Positions 6,263-10,838 of a stretch of DNA of 10,838 bases are shown one piece after another (the first letter of the stretch is position 1; each line of letters opens with the position of its first letter). The notes under the pieces are model-generated. The model had not been told where the DNA came from. It worked only from the letters and a program-made list of their open reading frames with translations, and searched no databases. The stretch comes from Planctomycetaceae bacterium (lineage in GTDB: Bacteria > Planctomycetota > Planctomycetia > Pirellulales > Thermoguttaceae), in the NCBI GenBank assembly GCA_031259095.1, contig JAIRLW010000221.1, positions 1-10,838 of the forward strand, given 5' to 3'. A program made the position numbers and the translations under genes.

Positions 6263-8140
6263 ATGAAACCTAATAAAAAAAACAAATTTGATATTGGATT
6301 ATTCTTTACGGAAAATATTGAGAAGATAATCCTGATTTTGGTAATTCCGGTAGCGATTTATATTGCTTATCTTGGAACGCAATATGAACCGCTTTCATGG
6401 CAGCCGGATGCATTGGTTAAAGCAGCGGAAAATGCTAATAACACGATCAAGACCAGTGAACGGAAAGCGGTTGACGAAGGAGTTTCCATTATCACTTATG
6501 ATGTGAAAGCGACTTGGATCAAAGCCAAGATACGGTCGGAGTATTATCGAACGGAAACACAGTGGTTGCCGTCGCTTTTTCCTGAGAAGAACAAGCGTAG
6601 TGCGGTGAATGTGTTTACGGTCAAAGATTTGAAGGCTCAAGCGGGACTTGGCGCTGTATCAATTAATCCGGCGTCTCCGCTGTTGGCAGATCGGGCGGCT
6701 GAGGGCGGAAACGCAACAACCGGCAATACGTCCCTTAGTTCTCGTATTGGTGAACGTTGGGCGATTGTAACAGGTTTGATTCCGATTAGAGAACAGCTTA
6801 ACCTTTATGTTGATAAATTTTCATCTAGTGTTTTACCGGATGTGTTGCGTGACATGCCGACATATATTCTGTACGATGTTGAACGTGCAGAAATTGTACC
6901 GGGGAAAAATTCGGACGAGTTGGAATGGCAACGTTTGGATTTTCTCACAGAATTTTTACAAAAACGTTCTTTATGGAGTGGTAATGCAGTTGATCCGGTT
7001 GATCCGACATTTTTTGCGCCGCAGGTTCCCGGTAAATTTCCGATGGCTTATCCGCTTCCTCCTGTTACGAAAAAATTTAGTGAAGAAGTTGCGCATCCGC
7101 CGTTTATTCCGATGCTTACTGATTCTCAGATGGAAGAATTGAAACAGACCGAAAAAATCAGAGAACAGTTACGCAAAGAGATGTTTGATATTAAACCGGA
7201 AGACATTCTGGATAATCCGTTTGGCGGTTCCGAAAACCGAATAGGAACAACGGGTTCCGGTTCCGGCGGTCTTGACGGGAATACGGTACCGGGACGGAAT
7301 CGCCGAACACGGCGAGGCGCCCAAGAACCGGAAGAGGAAGAAATCAAACCGGTTCTGGTCAATAATTATCTTTTCCGTTTTTTGGATTTCAAAGTTGTTC
7401 CCGGAAAAACTTATCGTTACCGAATTCGGCTTTATCTTGCGAATCCTAATTACAGGTTAGCCCCCAATTATCTGGAAGATGAAACGTTATCGAAGGAGCC
7501 GTATCTTATTACAGAATTTAGTGCGCCGTCCAATATGGTAACAATTCCATTGGAGTCTCGTGTGTTAACGACCAATGTTTTTGCGGTTGATCCGAAACAA
7601 CCTTGGACAGAACCGGCGGCAAGTATTATGGCGGTTCATTTTGATTTGGCGGACGGTTCTGAATGGTATGTCGAAAAGGAGCGGGTTTATCGCGGTTCGA
7701 CAATTAATTATAAACGTCAGGATGTAACAAATCCTTTGTTGGAAAAACAAACAACCATGTCCGATATGGAAAGCGGAGGTTCACCTCCGTCTTCGCGATC
7801 AACATCTTCATCGAGAACAAGAACGACTCCGGCAAGACCAGGAACAGCAAGAACAACCGAACTGAAAACAGCCGGAAAACAACTTGATATTGTTTCGGAA
7901 GTTTGTGTTCTTGACATGAAAGGCGGCGAAGGGTTGTACAAAATTCCGACGGCGGCGCAAAAAGCTCCTGATTTGAAATCGCCGGGTCGCGTGATGGTTT
8001 TGGAGCCGAGCGGTAATATGATCATTCGGACTGTCAACACCGATTTGATTGAAGCGGAAAATATTAAGAACCCGACGGCAGTTAATAACTTAGGTTCGGG
8101 CGGCATGGGTGGTTATAGGGGAAGCGATATGCTAAACTAA
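6263..8140 (+). CDS. Large single-pass membrane protein with Ser/Gly/Arg-rich loops, second of a pair
   Basis: A protein of 625 residues. A basic N-terminus is followed by one hydrophobic segment (about 20-40), so most of the protein is outside the cytoplasm. Blocks that look conserved are RWAIVTGLIPIREQLNLYVDKF (about 165-186, shortened motif VTGLIPIREQ), DMPTYILYDVERAEI (197-211), and LDFKVVPGKTYRYRIRLYLANPNY (374-397, core GKTYRYRIRL). These are separated by Gly-rich (about 320-336), acidic (354-361) and Ser/Arg/Thr-rich (about 505-532) stretches that look disordered. The plan matches the 506-residue protein at 3355, and the two were probably adjacent before the Rpn-like gene came to lie between them. 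A role in a trans-envelope pilus or secretion assembly is a guess based on the phylum I infer. No Shine-Dalgarno site; a T-run and ACAAAAACGACA precede the ATG. Confidence 0.75.
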   Translation: MKPNKKNKFDIGLFFTENIEKIILILVIPVAIYIAYLGTQYEPLSWQPDALVKAAENANNTIKTSERKAVDEGVSIITYDVKATWIKAKIRSEYYRTETQWLPSLFPEKNKRSAVNVFTVKDLKAQAGLGAVSINPASPLLADRAAEGGNATTGNTSLSSRIGERWAIVTGLIPIREQLNLYVDKFSSSVLPDVLRDMPTYILYDVERAEIVPGKNSDELEWQRLDFLTEFLQKRSLWSGNAVDPVDPTFFAPQVPGKFPMAYPLPPVTKKFSEEVAHPPFIPMLTDSQMEELKQTEKIREQLRKEMFDIKPEDILDNPFGGSENRIGTTGSGSGGLDGNTVPGRNRRTRRGAQEPEEEEIKPVLVNNYLFRFLDFKVVPGKTYRYRIRLYLANPNYRLAPNYLEDETLSKEPYLITEFSAPSNMVTIPLESRVLTTNVFAVDPKQPWTEPAASIMAVHFDLADGSEWYVEKERVYRGSTINYKRQDVTNPLLEKQTTMSDMESGGSPPSSRSTSSSRTRTTPARPGTARTTELKTAGKQLDIVSEVCVLDMKGGEGLYKIPTAAQKAPDLKSPGRVMVLEPSGNMIIRTVNTDLIEAENIKNPTAVNNLGSGGMGGYRGSDMLN

Positions 8141-8141
8141 T

Positions 8142-8201
8142 GGAGTCATTGTCTATTTTCGTAATTATTCAGCGGAATTTTCGCAACGACTCCGTTTTTT
8201 T
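8142..8201 (+). terminator. Rho-independent terminator after the anchored-protein gene
   Basis: GGAGTCATTG at 8142-8151 pairs with CAACGACTCC at 8184-8193 with one mismatch. A small inner GCG/CGC hairpin (8172-8174 and 8182-8184) lies just inside the right arm, and a run of seven T follows at 8195-8201 after one G. It starts 1 nt after the stop codon at 8138-8140. It indicates that the nuclease-methyltransferase gene downstream is transcribed separately and that an ATG at 8140 is not its real start. Confidence 0.65.
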
Positions 8202-8259
8202 AATCAAATTTGGTTTTGTTGTTTTTTATTCCTGTTACCTATTTCCACAAATAAAATTT

Positions 8260-10518
8260 ATGACGCCTTCCGTGTTATTCAGTAATCTCGACTTCACAAC
8301 TATCGCCAACAATCCTGATTTCAAAGAGGACAGTGTTCGGGAAGAAATCATTCTGCCGATTCTCAAAAAACTTGGTTATGCGCCGGAAAATATCGTTCGT
8401 AGTAAAACATTGCACCATCCCTTTTTGAAAATCGGAAGCCGGAAACGCAAAATCAATCTTATTCCTGATTATTTACTCAAAATTGGAAACAATTACGCTT
8501 GGGTGTTGGACGCCAAAGCCCCTAATCAACAAATTGACTGCGGCGGCAATGTCGAACAAGTTTACAGTTATGCCGTTCATCCTGAAATCCGTTGCAATTA
8601 TTTTGCTCTTTGTAACGGTCTCGAATTTGCGGTTTTCCGTACAAATGATAACGATACGCCGATACTTTTTTTCCGCATGGAGGAATTTGAACAATATTGG
8701 CAAAAGTTAGTCCAGTATCTTTCACCGTCAAGTTTTCAGAGCGGTCAAATAATCCGTTATGAAATTCCTCATTTCATTTCCGTTGAACCGTTTGACTATG
8801 GTAACCGACCATTACTTGGAGAAATTTCTGTAAAAAAACAAAAAGCTAAACGTCATTTCGGTGTACATGGTTATTTTACTAAACAAACATGGAATGTTGT
8901 CGAAGCTTATATCAAAAATTTCAGCAAACCGGGCGATGTTGTTCTTGATCCCTTCGGCGGCAGTGGAGTTACCATAATTGAGGCATTGATGAATGGACGA
9001 AAAGGTATCAATGTTGACATTAACCCATTGGCTGTTTTTATTGTTCAATCTCTCCTTGTGCCGATAAATCAAGCGGAATTACGGGAAACATTCGAAAAAG
9101 TAAAAAAGGAATATCTTCTGTATGAGCCAAAAACGAAAAAGGAAATTAAAGAAACACTGGAAAGATTCAAGGGACCACGAATATTGGCGCTGCCGAAAGG
9201 TTCCGACGTCAAGACGGTAGATAAACTTTTTAGCGACAAACAAATAGCACAGTTAGCTCTATTAAAATCAATCATCAAAAAACGATCCAAAGGAAATATT
9301 CAAGATACATTAATGTTAATGTTTTCAGGGTTGTTAACAAAAGCTAATTTAACATACCATAATAACCCTAATCGTCCTACGGCAGGAGGGGGTAATGCAT
9401 CTGTATTTGCTTATTATCGATATAGAATTGCACCTGACCCAGTAGAAATTGACATTATAAAATATTTTGAACTTCGTTATCAAAAAGTTGCACAAGCCAA
9501 GAAGGAGATGGAATATTACATTACGGAACAGGTTGCTTCCAATGCGCAGATCATCAAAGGAAGTGCGACCAATCTATCTTTTTTACCAAATGAAAGCGTT
9601 GATTACATTTATACTGATCCGCCGTATGGAAAGAAAATACCGTATCTTGATCTTTCCGCAATGTGGTTGGCATGGCTTGATTTGAAAGTCAAGGACGAAG
9701 ATTATGAATTGGAAGCTATTGAAGGTGGGAAATTGGAAAAAAGTAAAAAAGAGTACAATCATCTGATCGAACAAAGTATCAGGGAAATATATCGTGTTTT
9801 GAAGTTTGACCGTTGGCTTTCATTTGTTTTTGCACATAAAGACCCTGAATTTTGGCATTTAATTATTAATACGGCGGAGAGTTGCGGTTTCGAATATGTC
9901 GGCGCTGTTCCGCAAAAGAACGGTCAAACAAGTTTCAAAAAAAGGCAACATCCGTTTACAGTTTTGTCAGGTCAACTAATCATCAATTTTCGCAAAGTGC
10001 GCAGTCCCAGAGCGATTATGCGAGCTAATCTTGGTATGGATATCAGCGAGATTGTGATTCAAACGATTGAAGGAATCATTGCGAAACAAAATGGAGCGAC
10101 ATTGGAACAAATCAATGATGAACTGATTATTAAAGGTCTTGAACTCGGTTTTCTTGATCTATTGAAACGAGAATATTCCGATTTGACTTCTATCTTGATG
10201 GATAGATTTCATTATGATGAGAATACTGAAATTTTTAGTATTCCCAAAGGAAAGAAGTTTCAGACACAAATTGACGTTGATTTGCGTATTAAATATTATT
10301 TGATCAGTTATCTCCGCAGGATGGATCGGGAAAACAAGCCTGCCCCTTTTGACGAAATCGTCCAGTCAATTTTACCACTTTTGAAAAATGGTGTAACACC
10401 GGAACGTCAGACGATATTAAGTGTACTTGAAGATATTGCGGAGCATATCGGCGGCGATTGCTGGAAACTGAAACAAACCGGACAAAAAGAATTTTTATGG
10501 GATAACCAGAAAAATTAA
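8260..10518 (+). CDS. Fusion of an HsdR-N-like nuclease domain with an amino-methyltransferase (putative single-protein restriction-modification enzyme)
   Basis: A protein of 752 residues. Residues about 20-155 resemble the N-terminal domain of type I restriction subunit R (HSDR_N family): VREEIILPILKKLGY, a PD-(D/E)XK set with Asp70 (IPDYLL), Asp84-Ala-Lys86 and Gln100 in EQVYSYA, then ALCNGLEFAVF. Residues about 200-475 hold an S-adenosylmethionine-dependent DNA amino-methyltransferase: motif I as DPFGGSG (230-236), the acidic NVDINP strand (251-256), and catalytic motif IV as TDPPYG (452-457), usual for N6-adenine enzymes. Motif I comes before IV with about 215 residues between. The C-terminal end (about 690-752, ILPLLKNGVTPERQTIL) looks like a small helical DNA-binding domain. 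No helicase or specificity subunit is nearby. The start at 8260 is preferred over an overlapping ATG at 8140 because a terminator lies between them and the family homology begins only after it. Confidence 0.8.
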   Translation: MTPSVLFSNLDFTTIANNPDFKEDSVREEIILPILKKLGYAPENIVRSKTLHHPFLKIGSRKRKINLIPDYLLKIGNNYAWVLDAKAPNQQIDCGGNVEQVYSYAVHPEIRCNYFALCNGLEFAVFRTNDNDTPILFFRMEEFEQYWQKLVQYLSPSSFQSGQIIRYEIPHFISVEPFDYGNRPLLGEISVKKQKAKRHFGVHGYFTKQTWNVVEAYIKNFSKPGDVVLDPFGGSGVTIIEALMNGRKGINVDINPLAVFIVQSLLVPINQAELRETFEKVKKEYLLYEPKTKKEIKETLERFKGPRILALPKGSDVKTVDKLFSDKQIAQLALLKSIIKKRSKGNIQDTLMLMFSGLLTKANLTYHNNPNRPTAGGGNASVFAYYRYRIAPDPVEIDIIKYFELRYQKVAQAKKEMEYYITEQVASNAQIIKGSATNLSFLPNESVDYIYTDPPYGKKIPYLDLSAMWLAWLDLKVKDEDYELEAIEGGKLEKSKKEYNHLIEQSIREIYRVLKFDRWLSFVFAHKDPEFWHLIINTAESCGFEYVGAVPQKNGQTSFKKRQHPFTVLSGQLIINFRKVRSPRAIMRANLGMDISEIVIQTIEGIIAKQNGATLEQINDELIIKGLELGFLDLLKREYSDLTSILMDRFHYDENTEIFSIPKGKKFQTQIDVDLRIKYYLISYLRRMDRENKPAPFDEIVQSILPLLKNGVTPERQTILSVLEDIAEHIGGDCWKLKQTGQKEFLWDNQKN

Positions 10519-10549
10519 ACAGTTTCGACGATAAAATTGTTTAATTTTT
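10510..10549. terminator. AT-rich bidirectional-looking hairpin at the end of the methyltransferase gene
   Basis: A 12-nt arm at 10510-10521 (AAAAATTAAACA) is the exact reverse complement of 10538-10549, with a 16-nt loop. The stop codon TAA (10516-10518) lies inside the left arm. T-rich sequence follows (TATTTTATT). The stem holds only one G:C pair, so its strength as a terminator is uncertain. Confidence 0.45.
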
Positions 10550-10559
10550 ATTTTATTAG

Positions 10560-10698
10560 GCATCTCTAATAATTCAATTTTTATGTTCAACAAATGAGTT
10601 AACAACGTGGTTCCCCCACGCTTTTGTGTTATAAGATCGACCAGCGCAGGGCAAACCACACCGTTAATTCTCGGCGGAGTTTGAATTTTTAGAGGTTC
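10560..10698. mobile_element. 139-bp MITE-like element with imperfect terminal inverted repeats
   Basis: The left end 10560-10577 (GCATCTCTAATAATTCAA) matches the reverse complement of 10681-10698 at 15 of 18 positions. The ends resemble those of the element at 3052-3151 (shared core CTCTAAAAA or TTCTAAAAA). Inside lies a perfect hairpin, CGTGG-TTCCC-CCACG at 10606-10620, followed by a GC-richer stretch (10636-10680) whose composition differs from the flanks. No protein is encoded. I have an uncertain recollection that GTGG/CCAC hairpins followed by a segment like this recur in intergenic DNA of several bacterial groups. Confidence 0.45.
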
Positions 10699-10700
10699 TC
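10684..10700 (+). promoter_or_regulatory. Third copy of the 17-nt box, diverged (AATTTTTAGAGGTTCTC)
   Basis: It matches the box at 5044-5060 at 14 of 17 positions and has the same orientation relative to the downstream gene, lying 54 nt before the proposed uppP start. It overlaps the right end of the MITE-like element at 10560-10698, which ties the box family to the element family. Confidence 0.35.
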
Positions 10701-10754
10701 TATTACAATATTAAACAATAATGAAACGAGGCGGGATTTTTATCCTGATAACCA

Positions 10755-10838
10755 TTGATTGAGTTGCTTGAAATTTTGATTATTTCTATTGTTCAGGGGA
10801 TTGGCGAATTTTTGCCGATTAGTTCTTCGGGGCATCTG
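10755..10838 (+). CDS. uppP: Undecaprenyl-diphosphatase, 5' end (runs off window)
   Basis: The last 28 codons read MIELLEILIISIVQGIGEFL followed by PISSSGHL, with TTG read as Met. This is the start of UppP/BacA, an integral membrane phosphatase that recycles undecaprenyl diphosphate to the monophosphate carrier used for peptidoglycan and other envelope polymers. The (E/Q)xxxE catalytic motif is present as Gln14-GIG-Glu18, and the ISSSGHL segment supplies the conserved His27. The frame is closed by a TAA at 10749-10751, so no ATG start is available; TTG at 10755 gives an N-terminus of the usual length, and TTG at 10764 is the alternative. An ATG at 10721 lies in another frame and stops after 13 codons. 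The product acts on the same carrier lipid used by the GT39-like enzyme class seen upstream. Confidence 0.85.
   Translation, partial: MIELLEILIISIVQGIGEFLPISSSGHL

Noticed and set aside
7717..8106. 129-codon open frame on the minus strand
   Set aside because: It lies fully inside the 625-residue gene, has no recognisable domain and is explained by the codon bias of the sense strand.
8140..8259. ATG at 8140 as methyltransferase start with translational coupling
   Set aside because: A terminator-like structure fills this stretch and the encoded residues look non-coding; ATG 8260 precedes the domain directly.
10636..10680. Possible tRNA or small known RNA in the GC-richer stretch before uppP
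   Set aside because: No cloverleaf, no T-loop consensus and no known RNA family could be recognised by eye.

Overview
The window looks like chromosomal DNA from a low-to-moderate-GC bacterium, most likely a member of the Planctomycetota. This rests on three things: a DUF1573-type protein next to a PMT/GT39-type membrane glycosyltransferase, a pair of large membrane-anchored proteins with Ser/Gly-rich loops of a kind I associate with that phylum, and start codons that mostly lack a Shine-Dalgarno sequence. The phylum is an inference. All recognisable genes lie on the + strand. I see no rRNA, tRNA or CRISPR array.

Layout. (1) 1-2966 is a compact, AT-rich block: the 3' end of a gene for a C-terminally anchored membrane protein, a DUF1573 protein, and a GT39-like glycosyltransferase, probably one operon working at the cell envelope. 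(2) 2967-3354 has no gene but holds a 100-bp MITE-like element, an 87-nt hairpin, a -10-like sequence and a conserved 17-nt box. (3) 3355-8140 carries two large single-pass membrane proteins that appear visibly richer in G+C than block 1. Between them sits an Rpn/YhgA-family PD-(D/E)XK nuclease gene with its own 87-nt hairpin and box leader. (4) A terminator at 8142-8201 precedes a gene for a protein that joins an HsdR-N-type nuclease domain to an amino-methyltransferase. (5) The end holds an AT-rich terminator, a second MITE-like element and the 5' end of uppP (undecaprenyl-diphosphatase), which runs off the window.

Themes. The envelope genes (DUF1573, GT39, anchored pair, uppP) are plausible core functions. 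The Rpn-like nuclease and the nuclease-methyltransferase fusion are accessory, defence- or mobility-related genes placed among them, and the intergenic spaces are full of short inverted repeats sharing a terminal motif close to GGGAAYCTCTAAAAATA.

The observations most worth follow-up are: an in-frame internal start with a strong Shine-Dalgarno sequence inside the Rpn-like gene, which would give a 101-residue C-terminal product like the intragenic antitoxins known for Rpn proteins; the near-identical geometry of the leaders of the genes at 3355 and 5086; and the single-protein HsdR-N plus methyltransferase architecture without a helicase.
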